In this document: positions 8,648 through 18,075 of the stretch, in pieces
Position numbering within the stretch: position 1 is the stretch's first letter
How the letters are laid out: the number at the start of each line of letters is the position of its first letter
Assembly: GCA_019217005.1 (NCBI GenBank)
Contig: JAHBNG010000002.1
Location: forward strand, 1 to 64,000
Source: Chloroflexi bacterium TSY
GTDB lineage: Bacteria > Chloroflexota > Anaerolineae > Caldilineales > Caldilineaceae
Direction: 5' to 3'
Length of the DNA: 64,000 bases
Notes under the pieces: generated by a model
Seen by the model: the letters and a program-made list of their open reading frames with translations, nothing else
Told to the model about the DNA's origin: nothing
Databases searched by the model: none
Made by a program: the position numbers and the translations under genes

Positions 8648-9954
8648 AGGCCAATCCAAAAAATAAAATATACGCGAGAAGGTGTTAAACTAGCTCTCCA
8701 AAAGGAGCAAAAATGACAATCTCGCCAGAAATGGTTGAAGTCTTGAAAGAGACGAAGGCCATGTTAAGTGGATACGAAAGAAGGCACTTCATGGCCCAAA
8801 CGGTCAAAACGATATGCGAAGGGAGTCCGACGAAAGCAGAACGAGAGTTGGGCTGGAATCGGGCGACGATAGCCAAAGCCCTGGAAGAACTAGAAGGCGG
8901 CTTCTGTTATGTCGACCAAAGCCACCGACGTGGTCGCAAAAAAGCCGAAGACCATATCCCCACTTTACTGGCCGATATGGTTGAAATCGCCGATCAATTC
9001 AGCCAGACCGATCCCACCTTTCGACCCCCCCAATTGTACACTCGACTAACCGCCGCCGAAATGCGTACCCAGCTCATCGAGCAGAAAGGATACACAGATG
9101 AGGAATTGCCTGGCGAAGAGGCCATCCGCTTGAAGCTCAATGAGTTAGGCTATGGCTCAAACCGGGTCAAAAAAAGTCAACCAGTGAAAAAGATCCCAGA
9201 GACCGATGCGATCTTTGATAGAATTCATCAGATCAATCAAGAAGCGGATGCAGACGAGACGGTTCTGCGCCTCTCTTGGGATGCCAAAGCGACGATTTTA
9301 CTTGACCGTTTCTCGAGAGAAGGGATAAGTCGAGTGGTTGTCAAAGCGCTCGATCATGACTTTCAAGATAAGAAGACCGAGAAAGTCACTCCTTTTGGCA
9401 TTTACCTCCCTTCAACCAAGGAACTCTTTCTTTACTTGACTCAGTCGAAAGTGACGAGTGACTTTATTGTCGACTGCCTGATTGATTTTTGGGAAAGCGT
9501 ACGTGAACACTTTCCTCACGTCAAGACCCTCGTGATCAATCAGGACAATGGTCCCGAAAATCATACCCGTCGGACTCAGTTTATGTATCGTCTCACTCAG
9601 TTTGTTGAGCACTATCGTCTCTCTATTCAGCTCGCCTGCTACCCTCCTTATCACAGTAAATACAACCCCATCGAACGGGTTTGGGGCCATCTTGAAAAAC
9701 ACTGGAACGGTTCTCTTCTCGATTCTCTTGAGACCGTTCTCAATTTTGCCCGTTCTTTTCGCTTTAACCAACTACAACCCTTCGTTCACCTGAATTCCAC
9801 TCTTTATGAGACCGGCGTCAAACTCACTCAGAAAGAGATGGACCGTTTGGCACAACGCTTCCAACGTTTACCTGGTTTAGAAAAATGGTTTGTCCTTATT
9901 CCCCCTCTCCATTCTCTCGTTCGCGTATAATTATTTATTTTTTTGGTTTAGCCT
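8648..9954 (+). mobile_element. ISAzo13-like insertion sequence, copy 1 (1307 bp)
   Basis: Inverted ends AGGCCAATCCAAAAAATAAA and (other strand) AGGCTAAACCAAAAAAATAA continue to a shared ATACGCGA. TA dinucleotides flank it on both sides (8646-8647 and 9955-9956). One intact transposase gene lies inside. A second, damaged copy lies at 61368-62643. It interrupts the yihY-like gene. Confidence 0.85.
8713..9930 (+). CDS. ISAzo13-like transposase
   Basis: 405 aa, intact. The N-terminal helix-turn-helix region is around 30-60 (AERELGWNRATIAKALEEL). DDE catalytic candidates are LRLSWDAKA near 200, VINQDNGPEN near 280, and YHSKYNPIERVWGHLEKHW near 320, whose SKYNPIE pattern matches the third acidic residue region of the ISAzo13 type. 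A related IS630-type assignment is possible. The copy at 61392-62578 is the same gene with lesions. Confidence 0.82.
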   Translation: MTISPEMVEVLKETKAMLSGYERRHFMAQTVKTICEGSPTKAERELGWNRATIAKALEELEGGFCYVDQSHRRGRKKAEDHIPTLLADMVEIADQFSQTDPTFRPPQLYTRLTAAEMRTQLIEQKGYTDEELPGEEAIRLKLNELGYGSNRVKKSQPVKKIPETDAIFDRIHQINQEADADETVLRLSWDAKATILLDRFSREGISRVVVKALDHDFQDKKTEKVTPFGIYLPSTKELFLYLTQSKVTSDFIVDCLIDFWESVREHFPHVKTLVINQDNGPENHTRRTQFMYRLTQFVEHYRLSIQLACYPPYHSKYNPIERVWGHLEKHWNGSLLDSLETVLNFARSFRFNQLQPFVHLNSTLYETGVKLTQKEMDRLAQRFQRLPGLEKWFVLIPPLHSLVRV

Positions 9955-10626
9955 TAACACAGCACCAAGCCATACATCACGCCAAGGGATGCTGATATTG
10001 GGCAAGAACTTGACAGCCAGCAGGCTAAACGTAATCAGGATGAGTGGGATGACCATGTTGCTGATCAGCGAAATCAAGTTTGCAAATTGTGGGGTAAGCA
10101 CAATGAGCGTCTCCCAGAGCGCATCAATCGTGGCTCTGGCAATCAGCGAAATCAAAAGAACAATGATGATGGTCAGGGCAGCCATCAATCCGACAATGTA
10201 CGTGCGCAGGCGAATAAGCTGGCGGCGTATCAGACTGAGCCGTTGATCGATGCGTGAGCGCTTCAATTCCCAAACGGTATCGAGCGCAATCACAAGGTGG
10301 CGAAAGACGTTGGACGCAGCATAGAAGGTAATGCAGAGCCAGATCAGAGCAAAGAGCAGATTGCTGGTTGTTGGCTGGCTTAGTTCACCAACAACATTGG
10401 CAATCAGAGGTGCAATATCCGGCCCCACCACCTTTTCAGCCCCGCTCGTAAACTCTTCCGTCGCCGCATCTTGGCCGACGAACATGCTCGCAACCGTAAT
10501 CGCAAAAAGCAACAGCGGTCCCAGCGAGATGATGGTGTGGTAAGCAATGGCCGCAGCATAGGAGGCCATATTCTGTTGGTCAAAATTGTCGCCTGTTTCT
10601 AGTGCAAGCTGAATAAATTTAGACAT
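9955..10626 (-). pseudogene. YihY/BrkB-family membrane protein, 5' part
   Basis: Starts at 10626 (MSKFIQLALETGDNF) and runs into the IS end. It has four or five hydrophobic segments and the family pattern ASYAAAIAYHTIISLGPLLLF near the N-terminus and WRDVWLGAVL before the break. YihY/BrkB proteins are inner-membrane proteins of unclear function. The start codon overlaps the stop of the upstream hdeD-like gene (ATGTCTAA), so the two were translationally coupled. The rest is at 8377-8647. Confidence 0.85.
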
Positions 10627-11176
10627 CTGTGTTGCGCAGCATAAAGGCCCTAACGATAGAAAAAGCTCCTGTAACAATCGCCCACCAGGGCAACAGCAAT
10701 ATCACGATGCCTTCTGTCAGCAACGGGTTAAAGATGAGAATCAGCCCGAAGATGATGTACAGCAGCCCGAGCCAGAGATTGCCCCACATCCAATGCCCGC
10801 TCCGATCACCGAAGATATACATCACTCCACCAATGATGGCGGCGAAGCCCACAAGGTAGACGAGCAGTGTCGCAGTAAGGAACCCTGCGGCAATGGGTTG
10901 ACCAATCACGATAAAACCGGCAAGAATACTGATCACACCTCCGATCACCATCCAGACACGCGAACGATCAGTATCTCCCATAAACGCCTCGACAATGTCG
11001 AAGATACCGCTAATCAGGAAATAGGCACCCATTACTTGAATCAGGATGATCAAAGTGGCTCCTGGTCGCAGCAGCATGAGTATCCCAAAGAGTATCAGCA
11101 TCAAACCGCGCATGAGCGGTATCCACCAAAGCGACGAGAAAGAATTTTGGGGGTCTTGGGTAGATAGGGCAGTCAT
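10619..11176 (-). CDS. HdeD/DUF308-family membrane protein
   Basis: 185 aa, six predicted membrane segments arranged as three hairpins, each with the MRGLMLILFGILMLLRPG-type pattern of DUF308 proteins such as HdeD of the enterobacterial acid-resistance island. The exact biochemical role is unknown. GGAG is eight bases upstream of the ATG. It overlaps the start of the yihY-like gene, so both formed an operon. It belongs to the envelope-stress run. Confidence 0.85.
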   Translation of the reverse strand: MTALSTQDPQNSFSSLWWIPLMRGLMLILFGILMLLRPGATLIILIQVMGAYFLISGIFDIVEAFMGDTDRSRVWMVIGGVISILAGFIVIGQPIAAGFLTATLLVYLVGFAAIIGGVMYIFGDRSGHWMWGNLWLGLLYIIFGLILIFNPLLTEGIVILLLPWWAIVTGAFSIVRAFMLRNTDV

Positions 11177-11488
11177 TTGCTTTCTCCTTCAAGTCTAAAT
11201 TAATTGAATGTATTTATCTAGAGCCAATAGTTCAATCATTGACATAATGAGCTTGTTAGGTGATGGTTATTGATCCGTGACGTCGGCTCCGCCATAAACG
11301 ATCGAGGCCACAAAACAACGCCTACTGGGCTTGCCTGTCAACGAGCCAGTCTGGTTTAGCAGACGTTGTTTTGTAGCCCGGCGGCTTTAGCCCCGTGGCG
11401 GGCGTCAATTACCTTGGATCAGGTGACAAAGATGCATGTTCGCTTGCGTGTCTTGTCACCTGATGCATAAAACAAGTGGCTAGCAATT
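11177..11488. other. Intergenic region with hairpins
   Basis: About 310 bp without a gene. It holds an inverted repeat ACAAAACAACG/CGTTGTTTTGT (about 11311-11372), a fragment of the common GTAGCCCGGCGGCTTTAGCC-type repeat, and a strong hairpin ATCAGGTGACAA.../...TTGTCACCTGAT (about 11418-11464) upstream of the 3' end of the channel gene. This last one may terminate transcription. Confidence 0.5.
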
Positions 11489-12296
11489 TTATTTCATCAC
11501 CCCTTCATTTTTACTCTCTTGCACTAACAGTGCTTCGATCCGCTCCAGCCGCCCAACGATATCATCCATTCTCTTTTCTGTCGCAACCCGTTCATGGGAG
11601 AAGATGTTTGCTGTCACGTAGCCCGTCAGCACCGAGAAAAGGGCAACCCCACCAAGCATCAAGATGACGGCCACCAAGCATCAAGATGACGGCAAAGAGG
11701 CGTCCACCCGAAGTCACCGGAAACCGGTCGCCATAGCCCACAGTGGAGAATGTCACAATCGCCCACCAAAGGGCATCACCAGATGTACGAATATTGGCAT
11801 TCGGATCTGTCTGCTCGACCGTCAGAATGACTGTACTTGAGAGCCAAATAAAGATCATCCCGATAAAAACGATAATCGATAGGAGGCTTTCACCGCGGTG
11901 CTCAACCATGCGTTGCGGTGCATTTCCCCCTCGCATCTGGCGGAACATCTGGACAATGCGGGCCAATCGCAACAGCCGCAGGATTCGCCAGGCGGGTAGC
12001 GTGATCAGGGCGGGAATGCTGCCCAGCAGGTCCATCCATCCCCAGCGCAAAAGGTACTTACGTCTCTCCGGTGCATAGACCAGATTGCGTAAAAAATCGA
12101 CCAGAAAGACGAAGCTTAGACTAAAATCCAGTATGTAGGCAAGATTCGCAATGGTCTGAGGAATCGCGGGCAGCAACAGGACGACCATGGCAATCAAGGC
12201 AAGTATGGTACTGGCCAAGATGAGCATATCGTATGGACGAATCCGAGAAGCCCTCCCCTCGATTGGAGCCAACCCTTCGCGACTAGTACGCATCAC
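11489..12296 (-). pseudogene. Voltage-gated-type potassium channel, frameshifted by a tandem duplication
   Basis: The 5' part (from 12296) has the segments of a six-helix ion channel, an arginine-rich S4-like stretch (AWRILRLLRLARIVQMFR) and the K+ selectivity filter TVGYGD. Just after GGRLFAVILMLGG the frame is lost because a 22-bp unit is present twice (11650-11693). The other frame continues correctly (VALFSVLTGYVTANIFSHERV) to a stop at 11489, with a short coiled tail. Removing one unit gives a single channel of about 260 residues. As it stands the protein loses the end of S6 and the cytoplasmic tail. Confidence 0.85.
11650..11693. repeat. 22-bp perfect tandem duplication inside the K+ channel gene
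   Basis: CACCAAGCATCAAGATGACG plus GC occurs twice back to back (11650-11671 and 11672-11693). 22 is not a multiple of three, so it causes the frameshift. Confidence 0.95.
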
Positions 12297-12400
12297 GCAT
12301 GACCTCCACCCACCTTCGCATGAATTTGTCTAATTTATGAGTGAGCGCGATATACAAAGACAGTTCTCCGCGACTGAGAGATAGAATGGATGAGTGGTAG

Positions 12401-12467
12401 GGGCATGAGGTCGGGCGGGAGGCGCTTTCATATGGCCGAGAATCTCCATCCGCCCGACCACGTGCCC
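12401..12467. repeat. Intergenic hairpin
   Basis: Arms GGGCATGAGGTCGGGCGG and CCGCCCGACCACGTGCCC with a loop of about 30 bases, between the channel and holin-like genes. It could serve as a terminator or be a REP-type repeat. The rest of 12297-12554 shows nothing. Confidence 0.6.
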
Positions 12468-12554
12468 GTCTACCCGTGTCGAATCTTGTTTCCGACTATC
12501 TATCTCTGCTCTCTTTGTTCTCTCATTCGCGAAGACTCATAAAGACAATGAGTT

Positions 12555-13113
12555 TCACCGGCTGACTCTAAAAAATGTGAATAGAAATAGAAGATTCCTG
12601 AAGATCAGATGAATGACTGCAAAGACGAGTGCAGCAAGGATGCTTATCCAGACATTGGCAATGGTGATGCTGGGCACTAGCAGATTCATAAACCAGAGCA
12701 ATATGCCATTCAAGATGACTGACTCCAGCCCGAATGTTTCAAAGGGCGCGATAGAGTAGACGAGCTTGGACCAAATCTCCAGCGCATCGATGACGCCCAA
12801 AAGCACGACGATCATAAAGGCTGCAAACAAAGAGTCGACCTGGATACCGGGTACCAAGCGCGCCATCAAGAGGAGACTGATTAAGTCACACGTCCAAATC
12901 AGAGCAATCGGAACGAGATTGATTTGTATTCCTTTTTGGGGGTGGTTCAAAATTAGGTTTACACTTTTGATATATAGACAAAAATCTATATGAGACCGTT
13001 TTCTCTCTGAGAACCGGCGAAATCAGAGAATATAAACGTTCTTTCTGTTTCTAAAAGTGTAAACCTATCTATCCAGCTAAAATGAACCACCCCCCTTTTT
13101 GACCCGTCTTCAT
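12555..13113 (-). pseudogene. Holin-like (phage holin family IV type) membrane protein, interrupted near its start by a MITE
   Basis: The main part (12555-12938) encodes about 125 residues with four hydrophobic segments and the pattern LLLMARLVPGIQVDSLFAAF, typical of small 'phage holin family' proteins found in many bacterial chromosomes. The original start is the ATG at 13111-13113, on the far side of the element. ATG AAG ACG GGT continues into CAA AAA GGA once the element and one copy of the 8-bp target repeat are removed. The element end offers an in-frame TTG, so a variant protein may still be made. Function is likely envelope-related. Confidence 0.75.
12939..13093. mobile_element. GGGGTGGTTCA MITE, copy 1 (155 bp)
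   Basis: Inverted ends GGGGTGGTTCA...TGAACCACCCC and a second inner match GGTTTACACTTTT. It is flanked by the perfect 8-bp direct repeat CCTTTTTG (12931-12938 and 13094-13101). No coding capacity. Other copies are at 52551-52705 and 59464-59600. The 8-bp duplication and G-rich ends resemble IS1595-type ends, but no parent element is in the window. Confidence 0.92.
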
Positions 13114-13310
13114 TCTTCTGTTCGCTTCCGTGTCCAGACGCTTTTACGTCTGCCATATGCTCGCTGGCGATTCAATGTTCAACTCCAGGATGCTTTGGTC
13201 CTCGATATGGATCGATAATCTGATTCATAATGAAGCGGTAGGGCAGTTGAAATGACGTCTACTTTAGGTCTTCACTTGTCGACATGTCGGTCTCTCAAAA
13301 TGTTGAGGCG

Positions 13311-13928
13311 TTAAGCATAATCAGGCTGTTGCAATTGGGGAACCCGCATCTGAACGAGGATACCGACCAGGGCAACAACCAACCAGATCACAACCCAGAG
13401 CCAGGAGTCAGACAAGACAGGCTGCAGCACTTCTTCGGTTCCCAGGTCGTTCAGGCTCAGACGACCGAGCCAGATCAACAGTCCGGTGACAATTCCGCTT
13501 GCACCTGCCGCCGACGTGAGAATGACCATGAACAACTTTTCAACCTTGATTCGGAAGACCAACAGACCGACGAGAACAGCACCGATCAGGGCGATAGTAT
13601 ACAAGGCAAAACCAGGTTGCATTCCAATGGAGCGCGCCACATAAGCAAATAGCCCTGCACCAATCGATGCGCCCAGGAGAACAATTCCCACTTTGTAGAA
13701 GAAATAAGCCACGCCCCCGAGAATCACGCCCGCCACAATAGCGACAATCCAGCTTGTTGCATTCCCCAAAAAGCTACGAGAGAACGATTGGACCAAACTT
13801 GCCCCAAACCCCATGCCAACCAGGAAACCCCAAATCGGTAGGAGAAAGCGAAAAAGTCGATATCCGAATACACTATACACGGTGCCTATTGCAACCGCGA
13901 TTAAACCGGCTAAGATCGTTTGTAACAT
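13311..13928 (-). CDS. TMEM198/DUF4203-like multi-pass membrane protein
   Basis: 205 aa from the ATG at 13928, which has AAGGAG ten bases upstream; the open frame extends further but without support. About seven membrane segments rich in Gly (GFLVGMGFGASL, AGVILGGVAYFFYKVG, LGASIGAGLFAYV) resemble the TMEM198/DUF4203 fold. No known enzymatic role. It sits in the same-strand run of membrane proteins and has its own likely transcription unit. Confidence 0.7.
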   Translation of the reverse strand: MLQTILAGLIAVAIGTVYSVFGYRLFRFLLPIWGFLVGMGFGASLVQSFSRSFLGNATSWIVAIVAGVILGGVAYFFYKVGIVLLGASIGAGLFAYVARSIGMQPGFALYTIALIGAVLVGLLVFRIKVEKLFMVILTSAAGASGIVTGLLIWLGRLSLNDLGTEEVLQPVLSDSWLWVVIWLVVALVGILVQMRVPQLQQPDYA

Positions 13929-14010
13929 GTCGATTTTCTCCTTTTTGAGCAATACTGGGTAGCAAACGATACACCAACAACACCGCAACGGATCATGACA
14001 ATAGCGGATT

Positions 14011-14205
14011 GGTCTCTTGGTTGGCGAATATTCTTTCAGTTGGCAGAGGTCTCTGGCGGACAGAAATCCCTTCCGTTTCTGTCAAAATTCGTTTCAAGAC
14101 GACAGCGAGTGGGTCTCTTGGTTGGCGAATATTCTTTCAGTTGGCAGAAGTCTCTGACAGACAGAAATCTCTTCCGTTCCTGTCAAAATTCGTTTCTCGC
14201 TTTTT
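14011..14205. repeat. Two tandem copies of a 101-bp unit
   Basis: The unit starting GGTCTCTTGGTTGGCG at 14011 is repeated from 14112 with about 90 percent identity (shared TTCTTTCAGTTGGCAGA and CTGTCAAAATTCGTTTC). No ORF is credible. About 14254-14283 is a single end resembling the 215-bp element ends (GATCCAAATTTTCGC), probably a relic. Confidence 0.75.
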
Positions 14206-14294
14206 TCTGTATCGCTACTTGGAATGAATTGCAATGTAACGTACAAATTTTGAGTCTCGGTCGATCCAAATTTTCGCAGAGCAACCAGAAGTTC

Positions 14295-15347
14295 TTACTC
14301 AGTCCTTTCAAAGTTCGCCAGTGTAGCCGGAATTGCGCGAATCCGAAGCGCAACTGGGGCTCTCACGGCCTCGCTCAGTACACGTTGAAGGTCCTCTATC
14401 CCTGCCTCTGTTGAGGTGCTTTCGTTTTGATGGCCGTAGGTGTAAACCGTAAAGTTGGCAACATAACCATCGCCGTACGGACGAACCTCTACATCCTCGA
14501 TTTCCGCCACCTCCTCTGCGACAATCTCTGTCAGCGTGTTGCGCACAGTCAGCAGCCGCCACCCCTCACCATAGGCCTCAACTGTGACGGCCGTTAGTGG
14601 GATCGCAATGACCATCAGACTAATCGCGGCTATCATGACGTAGCGACGCACGCGCTGGCTGTGTTCAGTTCTGTCTGGACGAAAGCCCAGCAACATAAAG
14701 ACAAAGGCACCCGTGAGCAGAATGGAAGCCAGATTGGTGAGAAAGAGAAACGATGCGCCCCAGGCAATCGCCCAGTCAAATGAACCAAGTCCATATCCCA
14801 CTACACAGAGCGGTGGTACCAGTGCGGCGGCGATGGCAACGCCTGGCATGGCCGCCGCCACCTCTTTGCGGCTGATTGCATAAGCCCCCGCCGCTCCGGA
14901 GGCCACCGCAATAATCAAGTCAAAGATGTTGGGTGCCGTGCGAGCGAGGATTTCACTTTTCGGAGGAGTGAAGGGCAACACAAGTGTAAAGACCGTGCCG
15001 ACGGCAATGGCCAATCCGATGCCAACCAGGGTCGATACTGCTGCGCGCCACAGCATGTTGGGGTTGCCCATGACAATGCTGTGCGCCATCGCAATCATCG
15101 GACTCATCAACGGAGCCACCAACATTGCGCCGATGATCACGGCTCCGCTGTTCTGTAATAGGCCAAAATAAGCAATGGTCGAGGAGAGAAGGATTAATAC
15201 ATAGAAGTCAACATTCGCCACTGCGTTGTGGCGCATTGTCTCATAGACCGCTGCCTGTTCGCTGGAATTCAGCGTGGGTGTCCATGAATCGAGAGTGTTC
15301 CAGATAGGATTCGTGCGAACTTCGCGAGATCTTTCTTGGACTGACAT
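14295..15347 (-). CDS. DUF389 (TIGR00341) membrane protein
   Basis: 350 aa from the ATG at 15347, with GGAG upstream. The longer frame reads into a palindromic repeat and is rejected. DUF389 proteins have 5-6 helices with the motif SGAVIIGAMLVAPLMSPMIAMA (here from about residue 60) and a Gly/Ala-rich second half, followed by a soluble C-terminal domain of about 100 residues. They are uncharacterised inner-membrane proteins found widely in bacteria and archaea. It is part of the envelope run. Confidence 0.85.
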   Translation of the reverse strand: MSVQERSREVRTNPIWNTLDSWTPTLNSSEQAAVYETMRHNAVANVDFYVLILLSSTIAYFGLLQNSGAVIIGAMLVAPLMSPMIAMAHSIVMGNPNMLWRAAVSTLVGIGLAIAVGTVFTLVLPFTPPKSEILARTAPNIFDLIIAVASGAAGAYAISRKEVAAAMPGVAIAAALVPPLCVVGYGLGSFDWAIAWGASFLFLTNLASILLTGAFVFMLLGFRPDRTEHSQRVRRYVMIAAISLMVIAIPLTAVTVEAYGEGWRLLTVRNTLTEIVAEEVAEIEDVEVRPYGDGYVANFTVYTYGHQNESTSTEAGIEDLQRVLSEAVRAPVALRIRAIPATLANFERTE

Positions 15348-15359
15348 CGGGCGGTTCTC

Positions 15360-15478
15360 CTTATTGATAGCTAGTTGCTGGTGGTTGGTGGCTAGTCGCT
15401 GGTGGTTGGCACCTTGTTCCCAGTAACCAGCTACCAGTAACCAATTACTAGCCACCAATTACCAATTACCAGCCACCA
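15360..15478. repeat. Palindromic intergenic repeat R7, copy 1
   Basis: Made of short iterations of TGGTGGTTGGTGGCTAG-type words on one side and their complement (CTAGCCACCAATTACC) on the other, so the whole can fold into one long hairpin. A related palindrome is at 34138-34222. It lies between the metallophosphoesterase and DUF389 genes. Confidence 0.7.
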
Positions 15479-15479
15479 A

Positions 15480-16814
15480 TCACGACAGGACCGTTTGGGC
15501 TGGAATCACTGTTACGGGGGCAGGCTTCTTTCCAAATAAAAGAATGCGTTGTAGGATTGTCAGTTCTTGAGTGGGAGCTTTATCTACGTCTACATAATTG
15601 ATCACCAACTTATCACTTCCAGGATTGCCATCTTCCAAGCCGTCATTCTCGGCTTCGAAGACAAAGTAGCTGAGTCGGAATCGTGGCACATAGACTGGTG
15701 GCAATAGACCAAAGCGCACTCCCACCCGGTCGAGAATCTTGAGCCAGGAACCTGTATTGAGAATGACTCGCTCTCCCACCTCATCACGGAACTTGTGTAG
15801 AAACGCGCCGTAGGTGTGCCCAAAGACAAAGACGGCTACATCGGGATTCTCAGCAAAGACCTGAAGCGCCCCATCTACATAAGGCTTCACGTCGTCGAGA
15901 TCAAACTCCCCGTCCCGTCCGGTTTCGGGGATGAGTTGATAGCGGCGCAATGTCCGACGCAGGTCGCGAAAGACAAAGAAGAGCGGGATTCCTAGGATTA
16001 AAAGGGGCAAGATAACGACCGTATTAACAATCACAACCACTCCCAGGAGATTGACAAGCCTCAACCAGCGAAAGATGAAATTGTCGATCAGAATATTCGA
16101 CTCCGTCCAGCCAAAGCGTTCCAGCAGGCTAGTCAGTAGCGCCAGAATGGTAAAACCAAAGAGCAGCAGAAAGGGCAACAGCAGCCAGCGCAACGGACGG
16201 CTCATCTCGCGATAAAAATAGTTAGAAAATGCCCACTCTGGAATCTGCATTGTGCCGGTAGAGCGGATGTCCTTGAGCCAATTACCGTGCCCAAAATCCG
16301 AAAGTCGGCTGGCGCCACTGACCGCAACGGCAGTGATAAAATAGCCAATCGGGCGTGCATACAAGTTGCCGTAGTCGGGCGAGAGATTGAAACCATCATA
16401 TTGTTGGCCATGCTCGAGCCAGATCTTTTTGCCCGCTACCTCGCGCACTGTTGAGCGGCTCGTATCCAGATTGATATTGTATTCTTCAAGAATCGTCGCA
16501 TATTCGGGGACACAAGCCAGATCGTAGTCGTGATTGCCGGGCAGCATGGTGACCTGATGTTTCGCACCCACCGCGCTCAGCGCGTCGTAGATGGGTTGAT
16601 GATGCCGGATAATCTCTTCCAGCATGGTTGTGCCATCAGCCTCTGTGAACTCCCAAAAGCCGAAGGTATCACCCAGAATAATCAGCTCGATTTCCTCATC
16701 AGATGCTTCGAGTTCACCCAAAAACTGAATGAACTCGTCAGTGTAGTCACAGACCTGAAGTTGACCATCGCCTCCCATGTGGAGATCGCTGACGACATAA
16801 TATTTGGTTGGCAT
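15480..16814 (-). CDS. Membrane-associated metallophosphoesterase (calcineurin-like)
   Basis: 444 aa. Metal-binding blocks are in order: VSDLHMGGDG at residues 8-17, ILGDTFGFW near 48, LPGNHDYDL near 93, and FVFGHTYGAF near 338. In the last block the usual final histidine of GHTH is a tyrosine, so metal binding or activity may be altered. Two strong membrane segments lie around residues 205-295, splitting the phosphatase core, which is unusual. The substrate is unknown (nucleotides, phospholipids and proteins are all possible). A long palindrome follows the stop codon. Confidence 0.82.
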   Translation of the reverse strand: MPTKYYVVSDLHMGGDGQLQVCDYTDEFIQFLGELEASDEEIELIILGDTFGFWEFTEADGTTMLEEIIRHHQPIYDALSAVGAKHQVTMLPGNHDYDLACVPEYATILEEYNINLDTSRSTVREVAGKKIWLEHGQQYDGFNLSPDYGNLYARPIGYFITAVAVSGASRLSDFGHGNWLKDIRSTGTMQIPEWAFSNYFYREMSRPLRWLLLPFLLLFGFTILALLTSLLERFGWTESNILIDNFIFRWLRLVNLLGVVVIVNTVVILPLLILGIPLFFVFRDLRRTLRRYQLIPETGRDGEFDLDDVKPYVDGALQVFAENPDVAVFVFGHTYGAFLHKFRDEVGERVILNTGSWLKILDRVGVRFGLLPPVYVPRFRLSYFVFEAENDGLEDGNPGSDKLVINYVDVDKAPTQELTILQRILLFGKKPAPVTVIPAQTVLS

Positions 16815-16873
16815 TGCAGTGAATCCTGCTAATGATGGATGAATACTTAAACAATTAATTATTGTTGAAACCG

Positions 16874-17963
16874 TTAAACTGCTTCACCACTCAATTGCGG
16901 CTCATCACCAGCCCCGGCGATCGCTGGGACCTCTTGCGAAGCTGTTTCATCATGTGGCGTGGTTTCATCTACTTCTGGCTCAGCCAAATAAAACTCCTCA
17001 TATACATCGATTGTCGTCAGCAGCAGAACGATGATTGCCGGGCCGTAGACGACACCCAACAAGCCAAAAAGCTCATAGCCACCAACTGCCCCCAGAAGCA
17101 GCCAGACAAAATTCAAATAGGCACCTTCAGAGACTAGCCACGGACGGACGACATTGTCAATATTGGTTACGATCAGCAGGTAGCCGCCCATGATGATCAG
17201 CGCCCCTGTATAGTTACCGGTCACGACCAAGAACAGCGCGACCGGCCCGGCAATTAGAAACGCACCAAGGGGCAACACCGAGGTGAGGACGGCGATTAAC
17301 GTCCAAAGGGTTGCGTATGGGGCGCCAGCCAACCAGATGAATGCTCCTGTGATGAGCCCCTGAATCACAGCAATGACGAAGATACCGATAAACATGGACC
17401 AGACCGTCGACTTGATCTTGCTTAGATGGACGAGGCGTCGCGCAAACTCATGATAACCGGGGAGCAGCACCAACAGAATGCAAAAAAAGATAAAGGCATT
17501 GATAATGAAGGTTGTCACCGACAAGCCAACGTTGACCGCCCTTCCTGCAACCCAGGCAATTGCAGACTGGATCCCGGAGCGTATCTGCTCGCGCTGCTCA
17601 TCGGTGATCTGGAAATCTTGCGTCCGAGGGTTTTCAGCCAATGCCCAATTGGTGCGATCGATAATCTCATCAATGTCAAAAGTGGGATCTTCAATCTCGA
17701 TACCTGACGTGATTGCGCCTACTTGCCCCAAACTGATACGTATAATGATCCAAGTGGGAACAATCACTGCAATCACAAATACCACGATGGTCAATAGGGT
17801 CGCCAGCGTCTTCCAACGCGGCATCCAGCGCAGAAAAAAATCATAGACCGGCTTGAGGATGATCACCATAACCAACGAAAAGGCAATGATGCCCAGGTAC
17901 GGCGTCAAAAGGGCGAGACAAGCCCAAGCCACGAGCGCGAAGATGCCATAAAAAAACAGTAGC
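16874..17963 (-). pseudogene. AI-2E/PerM-family permease, 5' end lost to insertion elements
   Basis: About 360 residues with the AI-2E transporter layout: two helices at the start, a soluble stretch near 70-140, then six helices including the IQGLITGAFIWLAG and LGALIIMGGYLLIV regions. An acidic tail ends near 16874. The start codon and first residues are missing: the gene runs into a 90-bp mini-element (17964-18053), continues for five codons (18059-18073, GFFQ) and then meets the end of a decayed IS. A TTG inside the element (17966-17968) could serve as start, so a shortened protein is possible. Substrate is unclear; some relatives are osmolyte or Na+/H+ exchangers. Confidence 0.75.
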
Positions 17964-18053
17964 AGCAAAAGTCGGGTACAAATTTTTCATGCAAACAGAG
18001 GGCTGCTCTAGGATTTCACCCCTTATGGTCATTTTTTGTACCCGACTTTTGCC
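17964..18053. mobile_element. 90-bp mini-element with GCAAAAGTCGGGTACAAA ends
   Basis: Inverted ends AGCAAAAGTCGGGTACAAA and GGCAAAAGTCGGGTACAAA (other strand) enclose about 50 bp. Flanked by the perfect 5-bp repeat GTAGC (17959-17963 and 18054-18058). The same end sequence starts the decayed IS at 18076, so this is its deletion derivative (MITE). Confidence 0.85.
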
Positions 18054-18075
18054 GTAGCTGAAAAAAACCAGTTAC

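Noticed and set aside
11414..11468. Riboswitch upstream of the channel gene
   Set aside because: The hairpin is at the 3' side of the minus-strand gene and has no conserved aptamer features that I can see.
15348..15458. 37-residue N-terminal extension of the DUF389 protein
   Set aside because: Encoded by palindromic repeat R7; the ATG at 15347 has a ribosome site.
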